Assembly (NCBI RefSeq): GCF_023036475.1
Contig: NZ_JAJQKI010000004.1
Coordinates: 124,001 to 188,000 of the forward strand
Length of the DNA stretch: 64,000 nucleotides
DNA from: Bacillus pinisoli
GTDB lineage: Bacteria; Bacillota; Bacilli; Bacillales; SA4
Reading direction: 5' to 3'
In this document: piece after piece, positions 52,731-62,267 of the stretch
Layout: each line of letters begins with the position of its first letter
Position numbering within the stretch: position 1 is the stretch's first letter
Translations under genes and position numbers: made by a program
Notes under the pieces: generated by a model
The model's database searches: none
What the model was told of the DNA's origin: nothing
The model's input: the letters and a program-made list of their open reading frames with translations, nothing else

Positions 52731-53235
52731 AGAATAACCCCTTAGGTGAGCTTATCGAATAGATTGCTTGTTCAGCTCCAAATCTCATAATGTTACTTTC
52801 AAATTGCATACCTACTCTTTCTAAGAGTCTACAAGATTTTGTATTTGCTGTTTGAGTTTCTGCTACTAATCTTGATAGATTCAAATCATACAAAGCGTGT
52901 TGTATGATCGATTTAACTACTTCTGTTGCATAACCTTTTCCCCACCATATTGGTAATAGTTGATATGATAGTTCGAGATAAGTACCATCATGATGAGGGT
53001 CAAGAGAAACCAAACCAATAAAATTATCAGTTTGTTTTTCTCGGACAACCCAATAAAAGGAAGAGTTTTCCGTCGGATCAAGCATATCGTCTAATACTTG
53101 TTGAATTGACTCTTCATCCCGTATTCCACCAAGGAATCTTCTTACTTCTTGATATGTAAATAGTTTTTTCACATCAGAATAATCTTTTTCTTCAAAAGGA
53201 TTTATGAAACATCTATATGTTTCTAACAAATACAT
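52708..53235 (-). CDS. GNAT acetyltransferase, RimJ/RimL type
   Basis: 175 residues: LETYRCFINPFEEKDYSDV, LSYQLLPIWWGKGYATEVVKSI (acetyl-CoA loop), and TANTKSCRLLERVGMQFESN. Intact; substrate unknown. AAGGGGATGA site. Overlaps the following membrane protein gene. Confidence 0.9.
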   Translation of the reverse strand: MYLLETYRCFINPFEEKDYSDVKKLFTYQEVRRFLGGIRDEESIQQVLDDMLDPTENSSFYWVVREKQTDNFIGLVSLDPHHDGTYLELSYQLLPIWWGKGYATEVVKSIIQHALYDLNLSRLVAETQTANTKSCRLLERVGMQFESNIMRFGAEQAIYSISSPKGLFYETFKTN

Positions 53236-53352
53236 TCATCCCCTTCATACATATTTACTATTTACATCATTACTCATAATCAAAAGCTTCGTTTATTAAA
53301 CGGTCATACCTCTATAACTGAAAAAGCGTTAATCAACTTTAAGATTAACGCA

Positions 53353-53742
53353 TCACCTTACCTTGCTATTACCTATCCACACAAACTTCTCAGTGGTACC
53401 ATTCCAAGAAATAGTTGTTTCTTTTTTCTCTTCTTTACTTGTTAGAGCAAATCCAGTACATGAATGACCACCAATTTCCACAGATCCATTACTGTTTAAT
53501 GAAGTGTTTCCATTCATGCCTCCGACGTTAGTTTTTATTGAATACTCAATATCCTTTGGTTTGGGACCTGTACTAATATACTCTATTCTCGTACTGTTTT
53601 TTTTCATATCATCCCCCAGAATTTCTACCCTATATATCACTTTCCAGTTTTCACTTTGTCCTTTAAAATGAAATTGTTCACTGCCTGAACAAGCAGTTGA
53701 AAATAGAGCAATAAACAGGTATAGGGGGAAATACTTTAACAT
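53353..53742 (-). CDS. Lipoprotein of unknown function
   Basis: 129 residues with lipobox ALFSTAC (Cys ~18). The body is beta-rich (WKVIYRVEILGDD, GSVEIGGHSCTGFALT, TISWNGTTEKFVW). No family recognised; similar short lipoproteins are common in Bacillus accessory regions. Confidence 0.7.
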   Translation of the reverse strand: MLKYFPLYLFIALFSTACSGSEQFHFKGQSENWKVIYRVEILGDDMKKNSTRIEYISTGPKPKDIEYSIKTNVGGMNGNTSLNSNGSVEIGGHSCTGFALTSKEEKKETTISWNGTTEKFVWIGNSKVR

Positions 53743-53964
53743 AAAATCACCCTTTCACCCACGGAGGAACTCTCTACACTCCTTGGATTAATCTAACTCA
53801 ATAGTTAAATTTTAACATTTATTAGTTAGAAGTGATACTAGTGTCATCAATTACTTTAAAGTACACATATTCATGTTCTAAATTATACCTCCACTATTCT
53901 AAACCGCTATTAACCTCTTACTGCTAGCACCAAATGAGCTATATCCAATAACCAGCAAATACAA

Positions 53965-54621
53965 TTAGAACGTCTCATCCAATTTCTGAATCTTTGAATG
54001 AGAGATTAAAAAAACATTGCCAATAATGTCGATTTTGTCTCCCTTTACGCGTACAGCACAATCTTTGTTCGACGCATATATATTCATTTCTTTTGATAGG
54101 AGAGAAAGTTCGTTCTGAATCCATGCAATATTATTTTCAAGATCAAAGTGAGACAGGACCGAAAAATTGTCAAGACCGATTCCATCATAAACAGAGCTCA
54201 TTTCAACTTTGTACCCAAGGTTTCTCGAGCATAACCATTTAGCGGACATGTTGATTGCACCAGCGCTTGCTCCCATTACTACGGCGTTACTTTTTTTAAT
54301 CAAATCCGATAATTCATAATCCTTCAAAAAACTATTTTGTTTAAGAGTATCTCCACCCAACAAGAAGATGACTGAAGCATTCCGAATTTTCGTTTGTGCA
54401 TCTTCCTTCTGAACACGATCATTTATTAAATGATATTCATCAAACATAATACCAGCCTGTTCGAGCCACGAACGTTCAGAAGCACCAATTTCATCATAAA
54501 TAGATGGATTCGAGCTTATCAAAACCAGCGACTTTCTATCACTTATATCCTCCTGTAACAGCCTGCCCAGATTCTCTGGAAAGAAATGATTAAACCAACC
54601 TAAATAATAGTGAGTTTTCAT
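53965..54621 (-). CDS. Peptidase E-like (S51) protein
   Basis: 218 residues with a class I glutamine-amidotransferase-like fold: VIFLLGGDTLKQNSFL and the nucleophile elbow VVMGASAGAINMSA. S51 enzymes such as dipeptidase E cleave Asp-X dipeptides. The Ser is present; other catalytic positions were not checked. It is monocistronic. Confidence 0.8.
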   Translation of the reverse strand: MKTHYYLGWFNHFFPENLGRLLQEDISDRKSLVLISSNPSIYDEIGASERSWLEQAGIMFDEYHLINDRVQKEDAQTKIRNASVIFLLGGDTLKQNSFLKDYELSDLIKKSNAVVMGASAGAINMSAKWLCSRNLGYKVEMSSVYDGIGLDNFSVLSHFDLENNIAWIQNELSLLSKEMNIYASNKDCAVRVKGDKIDIIGNVFLISHSKIQKLDETF

Positions 54622-54723
54622 AAGTACCCCTTAGCCAATAAAAAAGTATTTCTTTGCGTCAATCATTCTGTTATCATGTCACTAACAAAATACTCTATAT
54701 AAGTCCCGATAGTTGAACAAGAA

Positions 54724-55221
54724 TTATAAAAATAAAACCATTAGTTCATCGTCGAAGTATGTATCTTTAATTTTTAATCCGTTTCTATTAACCCCATACG
54801 TTTTAAAACCTAAAGAATTGTATAAATTTTTTGCAGGTTCATTACCTGAGGTTACTGTTAAGTAGATTTGTTCAACGACTTTTATTTCTTTAGCTTTTAA
54901 TATAGCCTCAGTCATTAACTTTCTTCCAATTCCTGATTTGCGATTCTCTGGATAAACATACATAGCAACAATGTTTGCTCTATGTTTCGTTTTGGTTTTT
55001 GTTTCTACTATTAAAGTTACAACCCCTACAAGATTGTTTTCAACAAAAGCCCCAAATGTAAAGAAATGACCAAACTTTAATCGGTTTTCAAAACTTTCAA
55101 GAGTAGATTCCTTTTCTTCTTCATAACTGGAACTAAATGCTTCAGGGTTTGCCTTTAATGCCTCTAATCTAATTTCTCTATAAATTACTGCATCTGTTGG
55201 TTCAAGTATTTTAATTTCCAT
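54724..55221 (-). CDS. GNAT acetyltransferase
   Basis: 165 residues: IREIRLEALKANPEAFSSSYEEE start, VAMYVYPENRKSGIGRKLMTEA (acetyl-CoA loop), LTVTSGNEPAKNLYNSLGFKTYG. AGGAGGG lies just upstream of two adjacent ATGs; the second fits spacing better. Substrate unknown. Confidence 0.9.
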   Translation of the reverse strand: MEIKILEPTDAVIYREIRLEALKANPEAFSSSYEEEKESTLESFENRLKFGHFFTFGAFVENNLVGVVTLIVETKTKTKHRANIVAMYVYPENRKSGIGRKLMTEAILKAKEIKVVEQIYLTVTSGNEPAKNLYNSLGFKTYGVNRNGLKIKDTYFDDELMVLFL

Positions 55222-55270
55222 CATTAACCCTCCTGCTCTAGTTAATCTAACCTAATCAATTCTCTTAAAT

Positions 55271-55468
55271 TTACTGTCTAGTTCCACAATGTGGACAGGA
55301 TATAAAAGATGTACCATTAACTACTTTATTAATTTGTGTATATGTTTTACCACAAAATTCGCATATTATTGGTCTACTATCGTATATCTGGTCCACTACC
55401 TTTCTTCCAAAATACAAGAATAGAATCATAGGTATTAAACAAATCAACAAAACTCCCCACATAGGCAT
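55271..55468 (-). CDS. Membrane protein with C-terminal zinc ribbon
   Basis: 65 residues: one transmembrane helix (~3-20) and a rubredoxin-like four-Cys module IICEFCGKTYTQ and FISCPHCGTRQ. Probably binds zinc on the cytoplasmic side. GGAGGGCTATCAT upstream of ATG. Confidence 0.7.
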   Translation of the reverse strand: MPMWGVLLICLIPMILFLYFGRKVVDQIYDSRPIICEFCGKTYTQINKVVNGTSFISCPHCGTRQ

Positions 55469-55613
55469 ATATGATAGCCCTCCCTTAATTAAAAACTAGA
55501 TATCGTAATAGTATTACTTACGTTTCAACCATTTAAAAGTTACAAAAATTAGAACGCTGATTTACTAAAGGGCTTTCGTTCCCGCTGCATTTGCAATATC
55601 ACTTTTGTTTGAA

Positions 55614-55715
55614 TTATGATTTCACTTTGAAATATATAATTTCAGGATCTCCTTCATCTAAGTTTTCAACTATTCCACTTTCAATAAAACCATTAAAATC
55701 GAATATTTTCTGCAT
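55614..55715 (-). pseudogene. C-terminal GNAT fragment
   Basis: 33 codons from an internal ATG: FDFNGFIESGIVENLDEGDP, then EIIYFKVK and stop. This looks like the last strand pair of an acetyltransferase with nothing of the rest remaining. It lies in a ~400 bp stretch with no other gene. Confidence 0.5.
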
Positions 55716-55890
55716 ATCAAGCTCCCCTTTTCTGTCTTAATAAATCTAATTTATATTAGAGACCATTAGCTACTGGTTTTTTCCCCTAAAAAACCTAAGC
55801 TGCAATAGTTGTTCAATACTTTATGAATCCCATCTTCATTTATATTTGTCGCATAAATAGTGAATAATATATATAACAAGAATTAAAGGA

Positions 55891-56433
55891 GTGACGACGA
55901 TTAATCTTATAAAAACATTTTTAATTACAGCTATAATTTCACTTTCATGGCCGTACGTTTCGAACGCAGACTACACTAGTGAAGAATTCCAAAGGTCTTA
56001 TTTTGACATTGGCTATAAAGAGGTTAATGCTGCTTTGCAAGAAAGTAGAGACCACTTTAAAAAGGATATTGCATTGCCAGTACAAATACCTTCTATAGAA
56101 TTCACACACAGTTTTGGAAGATTTAATAATCTGGATGGAGACATGAACGATGGATTTGAAATTGAATACCTACATATAAATAAACCAAGAAATCACTATA
56201 TGATAAGGGTCAAGCCCGTTAAATATGGATTACCGATTATGCAGGAGCATATTGACCAAACCTTTAAACTTAAAGATGGAAGCAAAGCGTTCTATAGCAC
56301 AAAGATCGCGAGAGGATTTAATTTATTAGTATTCCAAAAGAACGGATGGCAGTATGTTCTTAACATCGATAAAGGTGTTTCAGACCTTGTAACTACAGAC
56401 AATTTAGTAGAGATAGCAGACTCCATCAGGTAA
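55891..56433 (+). CDS. Secreted protein of unknown function
   Basis: About 180 residues with a signal peptide ending near SNADYTSEEF. The mature part has HSFGRFNNLDGDMNDGFEIEYL and NGWQYVLNIDKGVSDLVT. The GTG at 55891 touches AAAGGAG, which is too close. An ATT nine codon-bases later (55900) has the right distance, so the start may be a non-standard ATT or a mutated ATG. The only plus-strand gene between 48.2 and 62.4 kb. Confidence 0.6.
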   Translation: MTTINLIKTFLITAIISLSWPYVSNADYTSEEFQRSYFDIGYKEVNAALQESRDHFKKDIALPVQIPSIEFTHSFGRFNNLDGDMNDGFEIEYLHINKPRNHYMIRVKPVKYGLPIMQEHIDQTFKLKDGSKAFYSTKIARGFNLLVFQKNGWQYVLNIDKGVSDLVTTDNLVEIADSIR

Positions 56434-56500
56434 TATTCAGTAAAAGAGGGGTAAGTAATATAACCAGCCCAGTTATTATAGTGAGATATGATTTCATCAT
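56426..56500 (-). CDS. 24-residue hydrophobic peptide
   Basis: ATG at 56500 with GAGGTGTTGCCT upstream opens MMKSYLTIITGLVILLTPLL and stops after LNIT, overlapping the end of the convergent secreted-protein gene. A Lys followed by one span. Evidence is the site and hydrophobicity only. Confidence 0.3.
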   Translation of the reverse strand: MMKSYLTIITGLVILLTPLLLNIT

Positions 56501-56568
56501 AGGCAACACCTCATTTTAGTGTTTCTTAAAATGTACATTCCACTAAAAAGACCCAATAGTACGAAAAA

Positions 56569-56592
56569 GGCGAGTGCCGCTCAGCACTCGCC
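56569..56592 (-). terminator. Terminator hairpin
   Basis: ggcgagtgc and gcactcgcc pair perfectly around cgctca, followed by tttttcg on the minus strand. It serves the gene ending at 56663. Confidence 0.75.
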
Positions 56593-56662
56593 CGTATGTA
56601 AAAACTTTAATTACTGACTATTAACCTCAACCGGTAATTTAATAAAGAAAAGGCCACCATGC

Positions 56663-56854
56663 TTATTCTGAACCAAAAGAAGAAGTGACTGCAATACTCC
56701 ATACAATTAGTAAAAACGATATGGTTAGCCAAAATGTATTTTTATCAGTAGGTTGTTCATTCTTTACGTTTTTTAATATTGCTACTAGATTAAGACAAAA
56801 GTTAATACTTAAAATTGGTGTTATGTAAAGACTAATAAACCAGAATACAACCAT
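56663..56854 (-). CDS. Two-helix small membrane protein
   Basis: 63 residues with two hydrophobic helices (about 2-26 and 40-60) linked by a charged loop (KNVKNEQPTDKN). No family recognised. GAGGGGTAGTTTACC precedes the ATG. Confidence 0.55.
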   Translation of the reverse strand: MVVFWFISLYITPILSINFCLNLVAILKNVKNEQPTDKNTFWLTISFLLIVWSIAVTSSFGSE

Positions 56855-56879
56855 TGGTAAACTACCCCTCTATAAATAT

Positions 56880-57295
56880 ATCATTATTCCAAACATTATA
56901 CGGTGGTCAATAGACACTCCCAAAAACGAATTAAATCCTACTAGTTTCAAAACGCTTCAATTTTATGAACAAATCCTTTAAACTTCAGTAATTATATAGC
57001 TACTTCCATCTAGATGTGAATGAATGGGTAATTCTTTTTCCATATACTGTATTTAAAAAGGCAGGGGTTTTCCAGTAATAGTTACTGTTTTGAGTCTTTA
57101 TTACAAAATAATCTCTTAATATATTAGGATTAAAACTACCATTATTATTAAATACTGATCTAAGTCTGTAACTTTTATTGAAAGGCTACCCTCTTGGTCG
57201 CTACCGGTAGTCTCATAAGAACGCCCTTTCTGATTACATGTACTGTTTCACTATGGGGGGAGCCGACTATAATTTGAATTCCACAGAAGAAGTAT
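56880..57295. other. Stretch without a supported gene
   Basis: Only short broken frames; no hairpin or repeat of note. Probably decayed DNA. Confidence 0.45.
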
Positions 57296-57299
57296 TTAA

Positions 57300-57758
57300 C
57301 TATTCATTACTCCATACGGTACTTATTGAACTAAGCGTCCTTATTCCATTTGGGATAAATCGGACCTCAATTGTATGTTCACCTATTAGATGATTTCCAG
57401 TTTCTATTTCAATCTTGTATTCCCATGTTTCATTAGGACTAAAAATATTATCGGAATGTGTTGGGAACACAGTTACGTTTTTCACAGGAACTTCACTCTC
57501 AATATTAATATCTATATGACGGTCATAATCAGTAAACCTGAGTTGTAATTCTTCTTCAATTATATTTGTTACTCGATATGTCAAGAAAAGTTTACCATTT
57601 TCATTTTTAATGTCGCTAAACTCCTGAGAAACTTCAATATGTTTAAAGTTATTCTCAATTTCCGTTTGGTAGTGAAAAAAACTATACATAGCAAAGATCA
57701 TTATTATGGATACAACAATAGCCAATAAAATAATAAATATTCTTTTCAATCTGTTCAC
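57300..57758 (-). CDS. Membrane-anchored extracellular beta-sandwich protein
   Basis: 152 residues: N-terminal transmembrane anchor (~7-27), then an Ig-like domain with LFLTYRVTNIIEEELQLRF, WEYKIEIETGNHLIGEHTIEV. Resembles general extracellular protease-inhibitor-like or BsuPI-type folds but is not assigned. Function unknown. Confidence 0.65.
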   Translation of the reverse strand: MNRLKRIFIILLAIVVSIIMIFAMYSFFHYQTEIENNFKHIEVSQEFSDIKNENGKLFLTYRVTNIIEEELQLRFTDYDRHIDINIESEVPVKNVTVFPTHSDNIFSPNETWEYKIEIETGNHLIGEHTIEVRFIPNGIRTLSSISTVWSNE

Positions 57759-57828
57759 ACCAACTTTTCAGTTTCATATCTAGTTAACATTCCTCTTTCA
57801 ATAAAGTTTGTTAAATAAGGAGTTATAG

Positions 57829-58377
57829 TTATTGTGTAATCTGTTCTATTATTTTTCCGTCTGATGAAAAACCAGTAATAGTAGAGCCTAACAGGTCTGT
57901 ACCATTTGCAACTAAAAACCAAAATTTTTCATCATTGTTATATTCTACTATTCTGGCTTTTAATTCGGTTCCTACTTTAGTCTTAACATTCACTTCTTCT
58001 ATTCGAGAGTCAAGTATCTTCCCTCTGATTAAACCGGTATAAGCGGTAAAGTGAAATTCTAAGTTTGAAAAACCCCAATCTAGTTTATATTCATGCGCAA
58101 GCCCTCCCTGACTGCTACTAACGAGAGTCCATCCAAATAGTCTTTTCTTAAATAGAGCACTTCCAAAATACAAGTTTTCTTGATGACCCCATTCATAAAA
58201 AACGATTGCCTGATTCTTATTCAAAAATTCTATATGAGCAATGTTCCTCATCGGTTGATTTGACGAGTACATAGCATCTTTTATTCCTTGAACATCATCT
58301 TTAATTACTAAGTTGATAGAACAGATCCCTAATAAAATCAAAGTTATAGATAAGCCAAATATTAATTTCTTAGTCAT
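57829..58377 (-). CDS. Secreted or anchored hypothetical protein
   Basis: 182 residues from ATG 58377, preceded by GGAGGATTGTTACT; the extension to 58410 is unlikely. A hydrophobic N-terminus (KKLIFGLSITLILLGICS) precedes a beta-rich body (AIVFYEWGHQENLYFGSALFKK, FHFTAYTGLIRGKI). No family recognised. Confidence 0.65.
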   Translation of the reverse strand: MTKKLIFGLSITLILLGICSINLVIKDDVQGIKDAMYSSNQPMRNIAHIEFLNKNQAIVFYEWGHQENLYFGSALFKKRLFGWTLVSSSQGGLAHEYKLDWGFSNLEFHFTAYTGLIRGKILDSRIEEVNVKTKVGTELKARIVEYNNDEKFWFLVANGTDLLGSTITGFSSDGKIIEQITQ

Positions 58378-58541
58378 AGTAACAATCCTCCACAATAACC
58401 TATTGTTCACTTGTATACTGAAACACCTACTTCAACCTTTTATTTGTGAAGGTTCCAAAGAGCTGCTAGAAATGCCTATCTATGACTACTTGTGCACAAT
58501 AATTCTAGCCACCGTAAATAGCTTTCCATCTATTTCAACAA

Positions 58542-58578
58542 CAACGGGTGCTAATCCAACCTTGAATAGCACCCGTTG
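58542..58578 (-). terminator. Long terminator hairpin
   Basis: caacgggtgcta and tagcacccgttg pair over 12 bp. On the minus strand it is followed by ttgttgaaa, a weak T-run. It lies ~180 bp past the gene at 58762. Confidence 0.55.
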
Positions 58579-58761
58579 AAAAAGAAGGTTCAATCTTAAA
58601 TAGACCCGTTTAAAGTTGGTTATGATGGTGCGAATAGCCCAATTGTCAGAAAACTCCCTTTACCCTTAATCCTTTTCTAGTTCAGTTTGATATCTCATTG
58701 GAAACCATCGTTACCTATTAAGGAGATATCGGGTTTGAATTGCTCTCATATTTTTAAAATT

Positions 58762-59247
58762 TCACTTTCCAACATACCCACTATAGGCTATTTCCCAAAG
58801 TTGATCTTTACCCTTGTGTTGAGCATCTTCTTGTAAGCTTATAACCTTCCATTTTCCATCCACCTGATTAAAAGCAATGTAAACATTGTCATAAATTACT
58901 TCTTTTCCATTTTCAACAACGGTTAATTTGACGTAACCATTTTGCCAACCATCATCAGGTCGCATCACTAATTTTTCAAAGGATTTAATATAAGTTCCTT
59001 CTTCCTTTAACTGCTTTACTCGGTTCACCCAAATTTCTTTTGCAGCTTTATAAGAAATAGTAACTTCTTCATCTGAGGCATGATTGTGATAATAAAGGTA
59101 ATCAAATGCCTTTTCAAAATTCTCCTTTGTAACATGAGTTAGAAAATTGTTCGTGTTACTTCTTGCACTGCCAGAATCCATATCTATAAAAAGGAAACCT
59201 AATATCGCGATAATACCTATTACTAATGCCCATTTTGAATTTTTCAT
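58762..59247 (-). CDS. Anchored protein with NTF2-like domain
   Basis: 161 residues: signal or anchor (~5-22), then AFDYLYYHNHASDEEVTISYKAAKEIW and VAFNQVDGKWKVISLQED-type pattern (NVYIAFNQVDGKWKVI), which resembles SnoaL/DUF4878 NTF2-like folds. Function unknown; extracytoplasmic. Confidence 0.65.
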   Translation of the reverse strand: MKNSKWALVIGIIAILGFLFIDMDSGSARSNTNNFLTHVTKENFEKAFDYLYYHNHASDEEVTISYKAAKEIWVNRVKQLKEEGTYIKSFEKLVMRPDDGWQNGYVKLTVVENGKEVIYDNVYIAFNQVDGKWKVISLQEDAQHKGKDQLWEIAYSGYVGK

Positions 59248-59363
59248 AACGAATGCTCCATTCTTACAGGTCTTTTTTACTATTTTGATCTCTAGACAAG
59301 AGTAATGACAAAGTATAAAAAACCATTCATAAAATTATAAGACTATTAGTTTATTATCATCTT

Positions 59364-60767
59364 CTATCGGTAAACAGTAGGAGTAACCTTCTTAATGAAT
59401 AATAATCCATCATACTGTTCACTCGGATTGAATTTATATTCAAAGAAACCTTCCTCATACGTGCTTAATGTCTGATTTAACCATTCAGGTCGAGTACTCT
59501 CATTACTAATATCTAGCCAGTATGCACTTGCATCACTTTGCTTCATAATCCACTCCAAATCCGTTTCTTTCTCCTTTGGTGGAATACTGTAATTTTGACC
59601 ATCCGAAACAATTGAACCTGTATCCATGAATAAACCTAATACGTAACTTTGTTTTTTAATCGTTTCAGGAAGGATGGTTCCTAAATAGTCTGGCATTGGC
59701 TCGTACATTGTTTTAAGATCTGAATCTACCATCATCATCTTATTTGCATCTTTCATAATATGGTAGTTGTGATACCAAAATAATATCTTCTTATCTGGAT
59801 ACTTCTCTTCAATAAGTCGAATTAATTGTTCTGATGCTGCACGGTCTCGTAAAGTTATGTTTTTTTGGTAATCATTTTTGTATACCGTTAAATCTGTATA
59901 TCCCTTATCGAAAACTTCTTGTAAGACCCAAATTCTATGCTCAATAGACTCTATTAATGTTGGAATCAAATTCTCACTGTTAGGGTAAGTCTCTTGTAAA
60001 TTCTTTTTTTGCTCTTCAACAAATTGAAGAACCTGTTGATACCTTTTAATTAGCTCTACTCTTTCTTTCTTACTTGTAAGATGAGAAACTTGTGCATATT
60101 TTCCCTCTATATCCTTAACTAAAGCTGCCATATCCGAGTTGAGTGGGAGTAACCATCTGTTCAGGAAAGAGCCTAGCTCGTATTCTGTTAAACTTGTTCC
60201 ATCATATTCTGACGTAAAACTAGTAATATCTAAGCCAGTCAATATTAATGGATCATCAGTTTTTGACTGATCACTTATGTATTTAAACAGTTGAAGTGTG
60301 TCATCGCTATGCCATGTTGCCCAGATTGAATACTTCATTAAATCATAATGAGAGAGATCTTTCGCTGCCGAATATGTGATGTTTGCTTCGGGGAACCCTG
60401 TTTCGAATACCAATACATCAAAATCAAGTTCCTCGTGCAGATATGGAATTAATCCAGATTTGACTTGATTAAATTCTGCAATACTATGACCATTTTCACC
60501 AAGGAAGAGATATTTTTTATGTTTAAGTATATCCTTTAAGAAATCAAATTTTTCTTTTTCTATTTTATCAATCTCAATTGGATGGCCATAATCGTTAAGA
60601 AATTCCTTATATTTTTTTTCCTCTCCTTCAGAATCAGAATCACCAAGAATCTCCTTATCAATAACAGTTTCATTCGAAAGTGCAGGTTCTTGGGAACAGG
60701 CAACCAATATAATTAACCCCAATATCATTAAGTACAATTTTTTGTGGTACATAACAGTACCCAACAA
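59364..60767 (-). CDS. Erythromycin esterase-family lipoprotein
   Basis: 467 residues with lipobox LIILVAC (Cys ~24) and an Ere/succinoglycan-biosynthesis-type domain. It shows LFLGENGHSIAEFNQVKSGL with the catalytic-type GExxH-like His, VLVFETGFPEA, WATWHSDDTLQLFKYI, and ILFWYHNYHIMKDA. Ere enzymes open the macrolide lactone, but most chromosomal members are uncharacterised and no resistance should be assumed. The TTG at 60767 fits the GGGGGG site; ATG at 60752 is an alternative. Confidence 0.82.
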   Translation of the reverse strand: MLGTVMYHKKLYLMILGLIILVACSQEPALSNETVIDKEILGDSDSEGEEKKYKEFLNDYGHPIEIDKIEKEKFDFLKDILKHKKYLFLGENGHSIAEFNQVKSGLIPYLHEELDFDVLVFETGFPEANITYSAAKDLSHYDLMKYSIWATWHSDDTLQLFKYISDQSKTDDPLILTGLDITSFTSEYDGTSLTEYELGSFLNRWLLPLNSDMAALVKDIEGKYAQVSHLTSKKERVELIKRYQQVLQFVEEQKKNLQETYPNSENLIPTLIESIEHRIWVLQEVFDKGYTDLTVYKNDYQKNITLRDRAASEQLIRLIEEKYPDKKILFWYHNYHIMKDANKMMMVDSDLKTMYEPMPDYLGTILPETIKKQSYVLGLFMDTGSIVSDGQNYSIPPKEKETDLEWIMKQSDASAYWLDISNESTRPEWLNQTLSTYEEGFFEYKFNPSEQYDGLLFIKKVTPTVYR

Positions 60768-60810
60768 TAATCCCCCCTCGGAATTAAGTTACTCTTTCTG
60801 GACAAAAACG

Positions 60811-60966
60811 TTAATCTCTATTAGAAAGCTCTAGTTTTTTACTAATTTCTTCTAATAATTGATTTTGTTTTTCTTGTTTTTCTAGGACCTTATCAGCTAG
60901 TTTTTCTAATGTCTTGGTAATTGACCAAAGTGAAATAAAAATAAATAACATTACACCTATATCCAT
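60811..60966 (-). CDS. Small membrane protein with coiled coil
   Basis: 51 residues from ATG 60966 (AAGGGGCGATTACT): one helix in the membrane (~4-18) and a charged heptad tail (LEKLADKVLEKQEKQNQLLE). Similar in plan to the products at 41122 and 62082. Confidence 0.6.
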   Translation of the reverse strand: MDIGVMLFIFISLWSITKTLEKLADKVLEKQEKQNQLLEEISKKLELSNRD

Positions 60967-61032
60967 AGTAATCGCCCCTTCCCATAACTCCAATTAGACG
61001 GTATATAGGTTCTGCTAGGTCAATATGTTATC

Positions 61033-61188
61033 CTATACACGTTTATGATGTTTCGAAATTTCTTCTTTAAAAAATAATATTCTCAGTTCAATCCAGGATA
61101 CCTTCCTAAAAGTTAATAATGAAAGCATAGCTAAAATTAGATATTCAAAATAAGGCGGTCCTGACTTGTTGTCTACTATTCTACTCAA
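61033..61188 (-). CDS. 51-residue hypothetical protein
   Basis: TTG at 61188 follows GGAGGTTTTTCC. The product begins LSRIVDNKSGPPYFEYLILA, has one moderately hydrophobic stretch (YLILAMLSLLTF), and a basic tail. Stop at 61033. Supported by the ribosome site; no family. Confidence 0.45.
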   Translation of the reverse strand: MSRIVDNKSGPPYFEYLILAMLSLLTFRKVSWIELRILFFKEEISKHHKRV

Positions 61189-61250
61189 GGAAAAACCTCC
61201 ATTTATCTTGCTAAGCTTCTATAACAAATCGAAAAGGAGTAAAAATAGAA

Positions 61251-61424
61251 TTATCTATTTTGTTTCTCTTCATAGTGAGTAAGGTGATTTGTACCTTCTT
61301 TCTTTCCACTTACTATCTCATCATAGGGAGTATAGTTATTGGAAGGGAACCTCTTGTTCTTCATTGTTTTCATTGTTACAATAGCAATTAAAGCAAGGAT
61401 GAAAATTAAGAATAGGAACGTCAT
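61251..61424 (-). CDS. 57-residue membrane protein (DUF3951-like)
   Basis: ATG 61424 follows AAAGGAGAAACAAATAAA. One N-terminal span (TFLFLIFILALIAIVTM) precedes a polar tail with NNYTPYDEIVSGKKEG and a final HYEEK. The YTP[F/Y]D and EEK pattern recalls DUF3951 from memory. Function unknown. Confidence 0.6.
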   Translation of the reverse strand: MTFLFLIFILALIAIVTMKTMKNKRFPSNNYTPYDEIVSGKKEGTNHLTHYEEKQNR

Positions 61425-61477
61425 TTTATTTGTTTCTCCTTTCTTTTTTAAGGATTCTATATACTTGGATTGCGATT

Positions 61478-61795
61478 TTAATCTTTTTCGTAATTAGATT
61501 TCTTTACAAAAAATAGATACACTATAACTAAAAACAAACTTGAAATAATGAAAACTATGTATACTAACCTCTGTTCAACATAGAAATATGTGATTACGGC
61601 CAATAAAGCTAAACATAGTGCAATCACACCCATCTTCCTCGTCTTATCTAGCAAACTTCCTAATAAACCTAAAGTTACACCACCTATTAAAAGAAAAGGA
61701 ATGAAATTCGTATAAGATTCTTCTAAAGAATAAAAAGGGAATACGGCTATGGATATAACACTTAACCATTGAAGTACTCTACCTAATCTCTTCAA
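61478..61795 (-). CDS. Four-helix membrane protein
   Basis: 105 residues from TTG 61795, which is placed correctly behind AAGGAGGG; the longer frame to 61864 puts that site inside the gene. Four hydrophobic helices and a short basic C-terminus (FVKKSNYEKD). No family recognised. Confidence 0.6.
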   Translation of the reverse strand: MKRLGRVLQWLSVISIAVFPFYSLEESYTNFIPFLLIGGVTLGLLGSLLDKTRKMGVIALCLALLAVITYFYVEQRLVYIVFIISSLFLVIVYLFFVKKSNYEKD

Positions 61796-62081
61796 TTTTA
61801 CCCTCCTTAACATTACACACTTCTTCAACCCTAATTTTACCATAAGTTGATAAAGCTCAATCACATAATGTTTAAATTTTCCATAAAAAAAAAGAGCCTT
61901 AATCCGTATTGAATTAACACCCTTTTACTAATGACTGAACCTTTTATCAACCTGCTACAAGAGTTGACAGCAACTAACTATGGTCACAGTTCTATTACTT
62001 AGATAAAAGATCTGTGAAGGTCAATTTGACTGAGTTTTAAATAAAGGCTCTTTTCATCCTGATGCAGGTGCATACCTAGAA

Positions 62082-62267
62082 TTATTCGTTTTTCTCAGTC
62101 AATTTATCTAATTTAGCTTCAATTCTGTCTAGTCGTGCTTTTTTCTTTCTTGAAGATGTCCAGAGGAATAAGATCACTATTATTAATACTATAGGGATTG
62201 CTAACGAAAATAATTGAAATATTATGTCACCCATATTTAGGGTAAACCCTGATTCTGCTGTTTGCAT
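62082..62267 (-). CDS. Small membrane protein with coiled coil
   Basis: 61 residues from ATG 62267 (TGGAGTTGAAAAC): one span (~20-40) and RKKKARLDRIEAKLDKLTEK, a basic-then-heptad tail. Similar plan to 60811 and 41122. Confidence 0.6.
   Translation of the reverse strand: MQTAESGFTLNMGDIIFQLFSLAIPIVLIIVILFLWTSSRKKKARLDRIEAKLDKLTEKNE

Noticed and set aside
59364..60767. Calling the erythromycin esterase-like gene an antibiotic resistance gene
   Set aside because: Family resemblance alone does not show macrolide hydrolysis; chromosomal lipoprotein members are mostly uncharacterised.
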